This document shows, piece after piece, positions 25,839 through 34,939 of a stretch of 54,873 bases of DNA. The notes under the pieces were generated by a model, which saw nothing but the letters and a program-made list of their open reading frames with translations, was not told where the DNA came from and did not search any database. Made by a program: the position numbers and the translations under genes. Numbering within the stretch: position 1 is the stretch's first letter; each line of letters opens with the position of its first letter. Source of the stretch: Gammaproteobacteria bacterium (GTDB taxonomy: Bacteria > Pseudomonadota > Gammaproteobacteria > UBA1113); contig JAJFKH010000031.1 in NCBI GenBank assembly GCA_021773305.1, positions 1 through 54,873 of the forward strand, read 5' to 3'.

Positions 25839-27196
25839 GACACATTCTCACTACTTTGCGGCATAAATAATTCCGTTAAATTACGCAAGCTTTCTGCATA
25901 ATCTACTTTGTGAAGCATATCTTGTGCCATGAATTCTCGTAATCGAGGGATCATCTGGATCGCTAGATCTAATTCAGGATCGGCCCCTGAAGTATAGGCC
26001 CCTACATTGATTAAATCACGGCTATCCATATATTTTGAATAAATCCGCTTAAATGTTTTTGCCAATTCCACTTGTTTGTCTGCGGCAACCACTTGCATCA
26101 CCCGGCTAATCGATGCCTCAATATCAATGGCTGGATAATACCCCGCATCGGCTAATTTACGAGACAACACAATATGACCATCGAGAAAAGAACGTGCGGA
26201 ATCGGCTACCGGATCTTGCTGATCATCCCCTTCAGCCAAAACAGTATAAAATGCAGTAATAGAACCACCACCGGCAACACCATTACCTGCTCGTTCAACT
26301 AACTGAGATAATTTGGCGAATACGGAAGGAGGATAACCTTTGGTTGCAGGCGGCTCTCCAATCGCTAAACCTAATTCACGGTGAGCTTGGGCATATCGTG
26401 TCAAAGAATCCACAAGCAATAATACATGTGCACCCTGATCTCGAAAATATTCAGCGATGGAGGTTGCCCACATCGCACCATGGGTGCGCATCAGGGGTGA
26501 TGTATCCGCAGGGGCTGCAATAACAACCGATCGCTGTAATCCTTCCTCCCCTAAATTATATTCGATAAATTCTTTAACTTCTCGCCCCCGTTCACCAATT
26601 AAGCCCACAACAATAACATCCGCCGTCGTAAAATGAGTCATCATACCAAGCAAAACACTTTTGCCCACACCACTACCAGCAAAAAGCCCCATGCGTTGCC
26701 CACGACCCACAGGACAAAGGGCATTGATTGTTCGCACACCAACATCTAGGGGATCACGAATGCACTCTCTTGAGAGTGGGTTTGTTAACTTTCCTGAAAG
26801 AGGATAAAAATGCTGGGATACAATAGAAGGTTTTCCATCCAAAGGTTCTCCTTGACCATCTAGAATACGACCTAATAAACAGTCTCCCACCGGAACTTCT
26901 GCCACACGACCCAGGGGTGTCACTTTTGCGCCAGGAACTAATCCATGAGTATTTTCCGTTGACATCAAATATAAAATATCACCACCAAAGCCAACAACCT
27001 CCGCCTCAATAGAACGACCTTGATAATTTGTAATCAAACAGCGTGAACCCACAGGCGCTTCACAACCGACTGCTTCTAACGTTAAACCCACCATCCTCAC
27101 CAAGCGTCCTTCAATTTTCATATCCATAACACCAGAGACTTGTTGGCTATAGTGCGATAACCGCTCAACCATTTCTAAGGCTTGATTATTCATCAT
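25835..27196 (-). CDS. fliI: Flagellum-specific ATPase FliI
   Basis: A 453-residue F1-beta-like ATPase that powers or primes export. The Walker A GLFAGSGVGKSVLLGMM lies at about residues 170-186, the family block VIVVGLIGERGREVKEFIE follows, Walker B is HVLLLVDSLTRYAQA, and PATKGYPPSVFAKLSQLVER is present. It overlaps fliH by 11 bases and fliJ by four. Confidence 0.97.
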   Translation of the reverse strand: MMNNQALEMVERLSHYSQQVSGVMDMKIEGRLVRMVGLTLEAVGCEAPVGSRCLITNYQGRSIEAEVVGFGGDILYLMSTENTHGLVPGAKVTPLGRVAEVPVGDCLLGRILDGQGEPLDGKPSIVSQHFYPLSGKLTNPLSRECIRDPLDVGVRTINALCPVGRGQRMGLFAGSGVGKSVLLGMMTHFTTADVIVVGLIGERGREVKEFIEYNLGEEGLQRSVVIAAPADTSPLMRTHGAMWATSIAEYFRDQGAHVLLLVDSLTRYAQAHRELGLAIGEPPATKGYPPSVFAKLSQLVERAGNGVAGGGSITAFYTVLAEGDDQQDPVADSARSFLDGHIVLSRKLADAGYYPAIDIEASISRVMQVVAADKQVELAKTFKRIYSKYMDSRDLINVGAYTSGADPELDLAIQMIPRLREFMAQDMLHKVDYAESLRNLTELFMPQSSENVS

Positions 27197-27827
27197 TATG
27201 AAATACCGTCTGCCAAATACTTTCTAATCGGCTTTCTAAAGTTGCATCCACTTGGGAAGTATCTGAAATAATTTTACAATCTCCTCTACCCAATTGTGGA
27301 TCATCCACAAAATTGTATTTCCCTTCTATACCGCCATTTCCCTCAGAAACATTGTGGATAATCATCATATCATCATGGCTCAAATGTATTTCAATATTGC
27401 GACTCGTTGCAGGCAATAATTGAAGCGCCTCATGGACAACTTTTTCCACCTTTTCAGGATCCACTGTTAATTCCTGGCGAAACAGATGCCCTGCGATTTT
27501 CAATGATAATTGTGTTAGTGTCTGTTCAACAGCTTCACTCATCTCACTTAAGGGTTGGCTTAATGCTTGCAGGATTTTATCCATCTGATTTATCTTTTCT
27601 TCCATCGCATTTTCAGCACTAGCTGACAATTCTTTGCCTTGGGCAAAGGCTTCTTCTTTTGCTTGCTTAACTAATTTTTCTACATCCTGAGAGGCAATAT
27701 CTTTCGATACAATGCCACTATTGAAGCCTAAGCTTTTCTCAGGCTGCCTTGAACTTGAAAAATCATTTTCTGAAATTTTCCATGGCTCAATCGATTGAAT
27801 TTCATCCCCTTGGATTATTTTATTCAT
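27186..27827 (-). CDS. fliH: Flagellar assembly protein FliH
   Basis: A 213-residue negative regulator and tether of FliI. The central part has a helical repeat (VKQAKEEAFAQGKELSASAE) and the C terminus has the FliH domain (LTVDPEKVEKVVHEALQLLP, LGRGDCKIISDTSQVDATLE). Fits between fliG and fliI and overlaps fliI by 11 bases. Confidence 0.9.
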   Translation of the reverse strand: MNKIIQGDEIQSIEPWKISENDFSSSRQPEKSLGFNSGIVSKDIASQDVEKLVKQAKEEAFAQGKELSASAENAMEEKINQMDKILQALSQPLSEMSEAVEQTLTQLSLKIAGHLFRQELTVDPEKVEKVVHEALQLLPATSRNIEIHLSHDDMMIIHNVSEGNGGIEGKYNFVDDPQLGRGDCKIISDTSQVDATLESRLESIWQTVFHNDE

Positions 27828-27842
27828 TGACTCTTCAAACTC

Positions 27843-28823
27843 CTATACCATTTTTTCGCCTTTGCCTGCTAATACAATATCACCGTTTTTAGCCATGCGT
27901 TGCGCAGACGCAATGATTTCTTTTTGTCCTTCGATGACTTTGCTTAACTGCACAGGGCCTTTCGCTTCCAAATCATCTTTTAACATATCCGCAGCCCGCT
28001 CGGACATATTTGCAAAGAATATCTCTCTGGTTTCTTCATCCACGCCTTTGAGAGCAAGCAATAGATCATCACTTGAAACTTCTCGAAGTAGGGTTTGTAA
28101 GCTGCGTTTATCAAGCTCCAACAATTTTTCAAATGGAAACAAGTGCCCCTGAACTTTTTCGGAAATATCCCCATCAAATTCTGTTAAATTAGTCATGAAT
28201 TCTTCTTCTAACTCTCCTTTAACATAGTTCATAATGTTTGCCGCAAGCTCCGCTCCACCCTTGCTGAATTTTTTATAACTTCTAATCTCTTTTGCACTCT
28301 CTTCGAGTATTGAATTAAGTTCTTGTAATGCCTGCGGCGAGATAGGCCCTATCTTTACAATGCGACGCATCACTTCCTGACGGGTCTCACTCGGCAACTC
28401 CGCTATAATATCAGCAGCTTTCTCTCCATCAATATGAGTTAAAATAACCGCGATAATTTGCGGATGCTCATCACGAATCAACGAACTCACAGCTGTTGCA
28501 TCTTGCCATTGTAAAAAATCAATCCCGTTACAATCTGAAAAAGTTTTATCAAGAACACTGCCTGCTTTTTCTTCACCAAAAGCATTCACCAGGGTATTTT
28601 TAATGAACCCTTTTGATTCAACGCCTAAACTTGTTTCATGAGATGATGCTTGATTAAAATCTTGTACGGCCTTATTTGCCTCTTCTGGTGTCACATGCTT
28701 TAAGTCTGCCATTTTCATGACAACTTTTTCCACTTGTTTTGCCTCCATATGCTTTAGCACTTGTGCTGCTCGCTGCTCTCCCATTCCAAGAAGAACAATA
28801 GCTGCGCGCTCAATATCATCCAT
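27843..28823 (-). CDS. fliG: Flagellar motor switch protein FliG
   Basis: A 326-residue rotor protein. It shows ERAAIVLLGMGEQRAAQVLK at the N terminus, the middle-domain EHPQIIAVILTHIDGEKAAD, and the torque helix at the C terminus (PFEKLLELDKRSLQTLLREV, LLALKGVDEETREIFFANMS). The C-terminal charged residues that meet MotA are present. Its ATG directly follows the fliF stop (TAGATG). Confidence 0.96.
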   Translation of the reverse strand: MDDIERAAIVLLGMGEQRAAQVLKHMEAKQVEKVVMKMADLKHVTPEEANKAVQDFNQASSHETSLGVESKGFIKNTLVNAFGEEKAGSVLDKTFSDCNGIDFLQWQDATAVSSLIRDEHPQIIAVILTHIDGEKAADIIAELPSETRQEVMRRIVKIGPISPQALQELNSILEESAKEIRSYKKFSKGGAELAANIMNYVKGELEEEFMTNLTEFDGDISEKVQGHLFPFEKLLELDKRSLQTLLREVSSDDLLLALKGVDEETREIFFANMSERAADMLKDDLEAKGPVQLSKVIEGQKEIIASAQRMAKNGDIVLAGKGEKMV

Positions 28824-30476
28824 CTATTTATTTTCTCCGACCCATGATTTCATCACTTGTGCAATTCGACGGGGATCATCATCTGCCATTTGCTGTAAGT
28901 GAGACCAATTTTCCTGAGGTGCCATCATCGCAGGATTTCCCATGCCAGGCATCATACCCGTCCCTCCCGATCCTGGTGGTAATACTCCCATGGGCATACC
29001 AGCCATTTGCTGCTGCCCTACAGTGCCTCCTACTGTGGTATCCACCGCTTTACTCGCAAGGTTTTTCATCATGGGCTTTAGTATTAACAATAGTATCAAT
29101 AAAACAAAAATGGCACCCATAGATATTTTTGCGACTTGCCACACCCATGCCTGTTTCCAAATAGGCGTTATAGGCAACGGTTCGATGGGTGCTACATTAA
29201 CAAAAGGAATACTCACTACACTAATTTTATCGCCTCTAGCAGCATCATAGCCCACAGCATTTTCAACTAATGTGGTAATTTTTTTGATTTGATCTTCAGG
29301 TAGCGGTGTCCGCGTCACCGCTCCTGTATCCGAGTCAACTTTAGAATACTCATCTAACAATACAGCCACCGATAAGTGTTTTAACTGACCCACTGGCATC
29401 TGCGCATGACTAATGGTTTTACCCAGTTCGTAATTTCGTATAGCTTGACTCCGCGTTGTGGTACCAGCTTCTTCATTGGGCGCAGTTGTATTTTTCCCTA
29501 GGCTTGCACTGTCTGTTACGCCAGCGGCAGCAGGGGATTGATTGCTTAATGCACCAGGAACACCTCCAGCCATGTCACCTTTTTTCAATGGCTCATTGAT
29601 TAATTGCTCACTGCGGATCACTTTTGAATCAGGCCGGTACGTTTCTTCTGTTTGTTCTACTTGAGTGAAATCAATATCCGCAGAAACCCTAGCCTTAACT
29701 TTACCAGGGCCTAATAGCGGCGTTAGGATCCCTTCGATGCGTTTCACATATTGATTTTCTAGCTGGGTTTTATAATCAAAATCTTCTTTTGATTGGGAAA
29801 ATCTATCGTTTAAACTACCACCACTCAGAAGTTGGCCCTCTTGATCAACCACGGTAACTTCCGAATTATTTAAATTAGGAACTGATGATGAAACCAGGTG
29901 TGCAATGGCAGTTACTTGGTTTTTATTTAGTTTTTGTCCTGGAACTAAATCCACTAAAACAGAAGCGCTTGCTTGCCTATTATTATCAACAAACACCGAT
30001 TCTTTTGGCATAGCTAGGTGAACTCTTGCATTTTTTATATCTTGTAAATTACTAATGGTTCGCGCAAGTTCTCCTTCCAATGCACGACGATACCGAGCAC
30101 TTTCCATAAATCGGCTGGTTCCAAATGCAGATTCTTTTTCAAGGGAATCGAATCCATAACCTGCTTTATGGGGCAAGCCTTCACTGGCCAAATGAAATCG
30201 CACATCATATATCTTATCTGCGGGAACTAATACTGCACCATTTTTTTTATCTAATTTAAATGGGATCCCAGAGGATTGTAATGCATCAAGCACTTCGCTT
30301 GTTTCTTCAGCACCTAAATGAGAAAAAGCAGGGCGCATTTCTGGTTTTTCTGACCACATCACCACAGCAAAACCCAGTGCAATACTGGCAGACAATCCTA
30401 TTAAAATTCCAAATTGCCTAATAATGGGCAATTGACCAAACCCATTGGCAACTTTTGATAATCCTGCTTCAGCCAT
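28824..30476 (-). CDS. fliF: Flagellar MS-ring protein FliF
   Basis: A 550-residue protein with two membrane helices (about 22-42 and 445-470). It has the YscJ/FliF domain with SALQSSGIPF-like LDALQSSGIPFKLDKKNGAV, the SRFMESARYRRALEGELART and ARVHLAMPKESVFV blocks, and the C-terminal FliG-binding tail (DDDPRRIAQVMKSWVGE). GGGAGAG precedes the ATG. Confidence 0.96.
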   Translation of the reverse strand: MAEAGLSKVANGFGQLPIIRQFGILIGLSASIALGFAVVMWSEKPEMRPAFSHLGAEETSEVLDALQSSGIPFKLDKKNGAVLVPADKIYDVRFHLASEGLPHKAGYGFDSLEKESAFGTSRFMESARYRRALEGELARTISNLQDIKNARVHLAMPKESVFVDNNRQASASVLVDLVPGQKLNKNQVTAIAHLVSSSVPNLNNSEVTVVDQEGQLLSGGSLNDRFSQSKEDFDYKTQLENQYVKRIEGILTPLLGPGKVKARVSADIDFTQVEQTEETYRPDSKVIRSEQLINEPLKKGDMAGGVPGALSNQSPAAAGVTDSASLGKNTTAPNEEAGTTTRSQAIRNYELGKTISHAQMPVGQLKHLSVAVLLDEYSKVDSDTGAVTRTPLPEDQIKKITTLVENAVGYDAARGDKISVVSIPFVNVAPIEPLPITPIWKQAWVWQVAKISMGAIFVLLILLLILKPMMKNLASKAVDTTVGGTVGQQQMAGMPMGVLPPGSGGTGMMPGMGNPAMMAPQENWSHLQQMADDDPRRIAQVMKSWVGENK

Positions 30477-30503
30477 AACTTACTCTCCCATTATTTCCAT
30501 TTA

Positions 30504-30854
30504 TTACCATTGCATATTCATAATTTCTTTATAGGCTTCAATAAATTTATTTCTGACTTTTACTAGTGCTTGGAATGAAAGATTTGCTTCTTTTGACTTA
30601 ATCATAACATCCCCAATCGACACACTTGGATCACCTAAGTCATAAGATAATTTTGCACTATCTGCTGCTTGCTGTACCTCATTCACATTATCTACAGCGT
30701 TTTTTAGCATCGAAGAAAAACTGACGCTGGTTTTATCATTTTTAACTGCATCGATTTTTTTATCCACCCCCAGCGCAACACCTTTTGCTTGGGTTGCTAA
30801 GCTGCGCATTTCACTTAGCATCTTAGTGGCCTGAATATTATTAATGTGATTCAT
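30504..30854 (-). CDS. fliE: Flagellar hook-basal body protein FliE
   Basis: A 116-residue rod-junction protein. The C-terminal half reads LSYDLGDPSVSIGDVMIKSK then EANLSFQALVKVRNKFIEAY with the final KEIMNMQW, the FliE signature. GGGAG six bases before ATG sets the start at 30854. It lies 18 bases after fleR, so it may be read from the fleSR promoter; I saw no separate sigma54 site in that gap. Confidence 0.95.
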   Translation of the reverse strand: MNHINNIQATKMLSEMRSLATQAKGVALGVDKKIDAVKNDKTSVSFSSMLKNAVDNVNEVQQAADSAKLSYDLGDPSVSIGDVMIKSKEANLSFQALVKVRNKFIEAYKEIMNMQW

Positions 30855-30872
30855 CACACACTCCCTTGTGAT

Positions 30873-32177
30873 TTATACTGCAATTCCAATATTGCGCATT
30901 TTTGCTAACTTATACCGCAATGTCCTCGGGCTTATCCCTAATTGCTCTGCAACCGCCTGTCTATCCTTGCCACTTTCTAGGGCCTGCAATATACACTCAA
31001 ACTCTTTTTGTTGAACATTCCCAGCTAAATGATGACGAGGCTGAGTAGACATAGACTCTAGTACAGCATCTAATTCAATATCCTCAAGGGATAATATATT
31101 ACCCCCTTGAAGGATCAGCGCCCGCTGTAAAACATTGTCCATTTCTCGTATGTTTCCTGGCCAACCGTAATTTGATAAACGTTCTTTCACCTCGTCTGAT
31201 AACTGTGGCGTTTCTCGATGCAGCTTTTCAGCATGTTTGACCAGCAGATATTCGGCCAACGGTACAATATCCGAAGGTCGCTCCCTCAGTGGCATCCAAT
31301 GTAAAGGGAAAACATTTAAACGGTAAAACAAATCTTCTCTAAAATATCCCTGTTGGATTTCTTGCTTCAAATCTCGGTTTGTCGTTGCAATAATTCTCAC
31401 ATTAAGCTTAATGACCTGCTGACCACCTAGTCGCTCAACCTCTGATTCTTGCAACACACGCAACAGTTTAGCTTGCAAATTAAGATCCATTTCTGAGATC
31501 TCATCTAACAGCAATGTTCCGTGTTGCGCTTGCTCAAACTTGCCAGGATGAGATTTAACGGCACCTGTAAATGCACCTTTTTCATAACCAAATAACGTGG
31601 CTTCTAACATATTTTCTGGAATGGCCGCACAATTGATTGCGACAAATTTATTGCTATGGCGAGATGAATTTTCATGAATATAGTTCGCCAAGACTTCTTT
31701 ACCTGTGCCACTTTCTCCACTGATAAGAATAGGCACATCACTTTTTGCAGCACGCCTTGCTAACGATAATATATGTTGGCTATTACTATCCACAGCAATC
31801 GGCCCAGAGACTATTGTCGGTAAACACGCTTTAATTTTATCAATTAGACCTTTTGGGTCAAAAGGCTTTGCAATATAATCTGTCGCCCCCACTCGCATGG
31901 CTTCAACGGCATCGTTAACATTACTGTAGGCTGTCATCAATAATACGGGTAAGTTAGAGAATTGGCGCTTAACTTGTTTTAAAAATAGTAATCCACTCAT
32001 CCCTGGCATGTTCACATCACTAAGAATTAAATCCGGTTGTTTTTTAGATAATTCACATAATGCTGTTTCAGCATCTTTTACCGATGAACAATCAAGCCCG
32101 GCCATATTCAACGTGTCACACAAAGCTTCTCGAAGAGACGCATCATCCTCAACCACTAATACGCTGACATCACTCAT
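30873..32177 (-). CDS. fleR: Flagellar sigma54 response regulator FleR (FlrC)
   Basis: A 434-residue NtrC-type activator. The receiver domain (1-120) has D54 in LILSDVNMPG; the AAA+ domain has GESGTGKEVLANYIHE (Walker A), GAFTGA (sigma54 contact) and LLLDEISEMD; a Fis-type helix-turn-helix ends it (RQAVAEQLGISPRTLRYKL). It should switch on class III genes after phosphorylation by FleS. Overlaps fleS by eight bases. Confidence 0.95.
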   Translation of the reverse strand: MSDVSVLVVEDDASLREALCDTLNMAGLDCSSVKDAETALCELSKKQPDLILSDVNMPGMSGLLFLKQVKRQFSNLPVLLMTAYSNVNDAVEAMRVGATDYIAKPFDPKGLIDKIKACLPTIVSGPIAVDSNSQHILSLARRAAKSDVPILISGESGTGKEVLANYIHENSSRHSNKFVAINCAAIPENMLEATLFGYEKGAFTGAVKSHPGKFEQAQHGTLLLDEISEMDLNLQAKLLRVLQESEVERLGGQQVIKLNVRIIATTNRDLKQEIQQGYFREDLFYRLNVFPLHWMPLRERPSDIVPLAEYLLVKHAEKLHRETPQLSDEVKERLSNYGWPGNIREMDNVLQRALILQGGNILSLEDIELDAVLESMSTQPRHHLAGNVQQKEFECILQALESGKDRQAVAEQLGISPRTLRYKLAKMRNIGIAV

Positions 32178-33213
32178 GGATCGATTCCTTAATCATGGGG
32201 AGAGTAAAAGTGACCGTAGTCCCTTTGCCTTGCTCGGACGCAAGCAAAAACTCACCCCCGTGGGTGTCTGCAACCATTTTTGCAACAGCCAGACCCAAGC
32301 CTGTACCCTTGCTTCGCGTTGTAAAAAAAGGCTCTGTAACTTTGCTTAACATATCTTCTGACATCCCAGGCCCTTCATCAAGGATGACAATTTGTAGTTT
32401 GTCTGCCGCTATTTCTGATAAGTTGATTGTGATATTACAACCCATAGGGGATGCTTCTAGCGCATTATTGATACAGTTCTCTATAGCACCTGCTAGCATT
32501 TGACCATTACAACGCAGCTTCCGCCCAGTGCAACCATTATCAATGATCAACATAGCTTCATTAGCTTGTACTCGCGGCTCCATAGTCTGTTGAATGTCTG
32601 CAAATAACATTGCTAATGAAACAGTTTCAAAAATAACACTGCCACCTTTTGCAAAAATCAACATCTCACTCACATGGGATTCTATGGCCTGTAGTCGTCC
32701 TGTAATTTTTTTTGCAACTTTCATTACTTGATGTTGAATATTATCATCCTGTTGACGGTAAAAATCTGGATCGCCCAAATGACTTGCATAGAGTAGGGCG
32801 GTGGAAAGGGGGGTACGTATTTGATGCGCTAATTGAGCGGCCATTTTTCCCATAGAAGAAAGTCGTTGATAGTGATTTAAGCGTTCTTGAAGTTGCTGTT
32901 CTTGAGTCACATCATGCAATAAGATTAATTGACCCGGCACTTTGCCCAAAGATTGAGTTGCGATATTCACAATACGGCCTTTTTGTAGTTTGAGGGTATC
33001 ACCAATACAACAATCGGCTATGATTTCTCGTTCAATAACATCACACCACCTTTCATTGAGTAGGGGATCCCCAAGCAATCTGTGTGCTGTGGGGTTGTAT
33101 TCAACAATATTGCCATTGCCATCCAAGACCACAATACCCGCGGGCATGCGCTCGATAAGCGCTTTGAGTCGCTCTTCAGACAAATCTATTGCTGTGACAT
33201 TATTCTTGCCCAT
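32170..33213 (-). CDS. fleS: Flagellar sensor kinase FleS (FlrB)
   Basis: A 347-residue soluble histidine kinase with no membrane helix. A PAS domain (about 15-115; ERMPAGIVVLDGNGNIVEYN) precedes the H box MAAQLAHQIRTPLSTALLYA, the N box ENCINNALEASPMG, and the G boxes LDEGPGMS and GTGLGLAVAKMVAD. The frame is open for 20 codons upstream, but GAAGG lies just before the ATG at 33213. It pairs with FleR. Confidence 0.94.
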   Translation of the reverse strand: MGKNNVTAIDLSEERLKALIERMPAGIVVLDGNGNIVEYNPTAHRLLGDPLLNERWCDVIEREIIADCCIGDTLKLQKGRIVNIATQSLGKVPGQLILLHDVTQEQQLQERLNHYQRLSSMGKMAAQLAHQIRTPLSTALLYASHLGDPDFYRQQDDNIQHQVMKVAKKITGRLQAIESHVSEMLIFAKGGSVIFETVSLAMLFADIQQTMEPRVQANEAMLIIDNGCTGRKLRCNGQMLAGAIENCINNALEASPMGCNITINLSEIAADKLQIVILDEGPGMSEDMLSKVTEPFFTTRSKGTGLGLAVAKMVADTHGGEFLLASEQGKGTTVTFTLPMIKESIHE

Positions 33214-33269
33214 AAAACCTTCTCGCTCCATATCCTTTGGCACGATATTAATTGGGTATTTATGATTAA

Positions 33270-33283
33270 GCAAAACTCATGCC
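33270..33283 (-). promoter_or_regulatory. Sigma54 promoter of fleS-fleR
   Basis: The minus strand reads GGCATGAGTTTTGC, with GG and GC ten bases apart, located in the 99-base gap between fleQ and fleS. In Pseudomonas the fleSR operon also depends on sigma54 and FleQ. Confidence 0.78.
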
Positions 33284-33312
33284 TGATTGGATAGGAAGTG
33301 GGATTTCGTTTT

Positions 33313-34710
33313 TTAGATGGCTTCGGCCATTTCTGTGTGGGGGCGTTTGATATTATACTTGCGCATTTTTTCTACCAGAGTCGTCCGCCGCATGGTCAAA
33401 TAATCTGCCGCTCTAGCAACAACACCATCATTAATTTGCAGGGCATGCTTGATCAACGCTAACTCCGTATCCACAAGCATCTCTTTTAAGTTGACCCCTT
33501 GGTTGGGCAAATCAAATGTCAAAGGCTCCTGAACGTGAGTTCCCTCGATTTCTTCTAACTTAACTTCCGCCAGTGTCGCATCTCCACGGTATTTACTAGG
33601 TAAGTCTGACGCATCAATGATCCCGTCAGGGAGCAACACCATCAATCGTTCTAGCAAATTACACAACTCGCGAATATTTCCTGGCCAAGCATGCTGAGAT
33701 AGTGCCTCCAAAGCCTTAGAAGTAAACTGCACTCTGGCCTGGTAATGCTCCTGCAACCTAAGAGATATATCATTGATTAATAAAGGTAAATCTCCTACTC
33801 GCTGACGTAACGCTGGCATCTCAATGGGAAAAACATTGAGTCGATAATACAGATCTTCTCGAAAGCTCCCATCTGCCACGGCTTGTTCTAAATTTCGATG
33901 GGTCGCTGCCACAACTCGAACATCAATCTGTATACTTTTATTACTACCGACCCGTTCAAAACAACGCTCTTGTAAGACACGTAATAATTTTACTTGCATT
34001 GCTAAAGGCATATCACCAATTTCATCTAAAAAAATCGTCCCTCCCATGGCCATTTCAAAGCGTCCCTTGCGGGCTGCAACGGCTCCGGTAAAAGCACCTT
34101 TTTCATGGCCAAATAATTCACTTTCTAATAGTTCACTGGGAATTGCTCCACAATTAACTGGAACAAAGGGACCTTGGCAACGATCCGATAATTGATGCAG
34201 GCAGCGAGCGACGACTTCTTTGCCCGTTCCCGATTCACCCAGCACCAATACATTAACATCACTATTGGCTACACGTTGGACTATCTGTCTCAAATCTTCA
34301 ATTACTTGGCTTTTTCCAACGAGCAAACCATCCATTTCTCCCCCAATAGCAGACAAATGGGCTTGATGCCTACGCAACGAGTGATTTTGGCAACGGTGCA
34401 ATACTTTGAGCAATTGCTGTTGCTCAATGGGCCAATGGATAGCGTCAAAAATTTGAGGAGCCAATGCTTGGGAAGGATCGTCCATCGTAGTCAATATGGG
34501 AATGCTGGCATACAAATTGTGGATCTCAGCTAGCAGATGATGGCTTCCATCAGGGAGAACCACAAAGGCGAGGATATCCTCAGAAGGGATGCTAATAGAT
34601 TGATAGTTCGAATAAACCTGGGACGGTTGCCCAATAAAATCAAAAATTAACTTCAATTGTGAACAATAGCCACTGCCATCGTCCAGCAAGACTATTTTCT
34701 GGCCAAGCAT
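33313..34710 (-). CDS. fleQ: Master flagellar regulator FleQ (FlrA)
   Basis: A 465-residue sigma54 activator. An atypical receiver-like FleQ domain spans about 1-120 (KIVLLDDGSGYCSQLKLIFD). The AAA+ domain has VLVLGESGTGKEVVARCLHQ, GAFTGA and TIFLDEIGDMPLAMQ; a Fis-type helix-turn-helix closes it (ARAADYLTMRRTTLVEKMRK). It is the top of the flagellar cascade, restrained by FleN. GGAGAGGG precedes the start. Cyclic di-GMP binding, known for Pseudomonas FleQ, cannot be judged from sequence alone. Confidence 0.94.
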   Translation of the reverse strand: MLGQKIVLLDDGSGYCSQLKLIFDFIGQPSQVYSNYQSISIPSEDILAFVVLPDGSHHLLAEIHNLYASIPILTTMDDPSQALAPQIFDAIHWPIEQQQLLKVLHRCQNHSLRRHQAHLSAIGGEMDGLLVGKSQVIEDLRQIVQRVANSDVNVLVLGESGTGKEVVARCLHQLSDRCQGPFVPVNCGAIPSELLESELFGHEKGAFTGAVAARKGRFEMAMGGTIFLDEIGDMPLAMQVKLLRVLQERCFERVGSNKSIQIDVRVVAATHRNLEQAVADGSFREDLYYRLNVFPIEMPALRQRVGDLPLLINDISLRLQEHYQARVQFTSKALEALSQHAWPGNIRELCNLLERLMVLLPDGIIDASDLPSKYRGDATLAEVKLEEIEGTHVQEPLTFDLPNQGVNLKEMLVDTELALIKHALQINDGVVARAADYLTMRRTTLVEKMRKYNIKRPHTEMAEAI

Positions 34711-34788
34711 AGATCCCTCTCCTGCTGTCCTTTGTATTTCATCCTAGTGCCTATCCACTTCCTGTTGTGAACATTGGCGCATCTATAA

Positions 34789-34816
34789 GTAATAGCACCT
34801 AAAGGCACTATGTCAA
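34789..34816 (-). promoter_or_regulatory. Sigma70-like promoter of fleQ
   Basis: On the minus strand TTGACA (34816-34811) and TATTAC (34794-34789) are 16 bases apart, about 80 bases before the fleQ ATG. A sigma70 promoter would fit its top place in the cascade. The rest of the 229-base gap to the divergent ankyrin gene has no other motif I can defend. Confidence 0.55.
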
Positions 34817-34939
34817 ATCTCTGACAGAGTCTGTTAGGATCACTGTAATTATTTCAATACTGAAACAAATTAGCTGATGAATTTTTCTCCTACCCATAGT
34901 ACAATCCATGCCACATAATAGTACAGACGCTGGAAAAAG

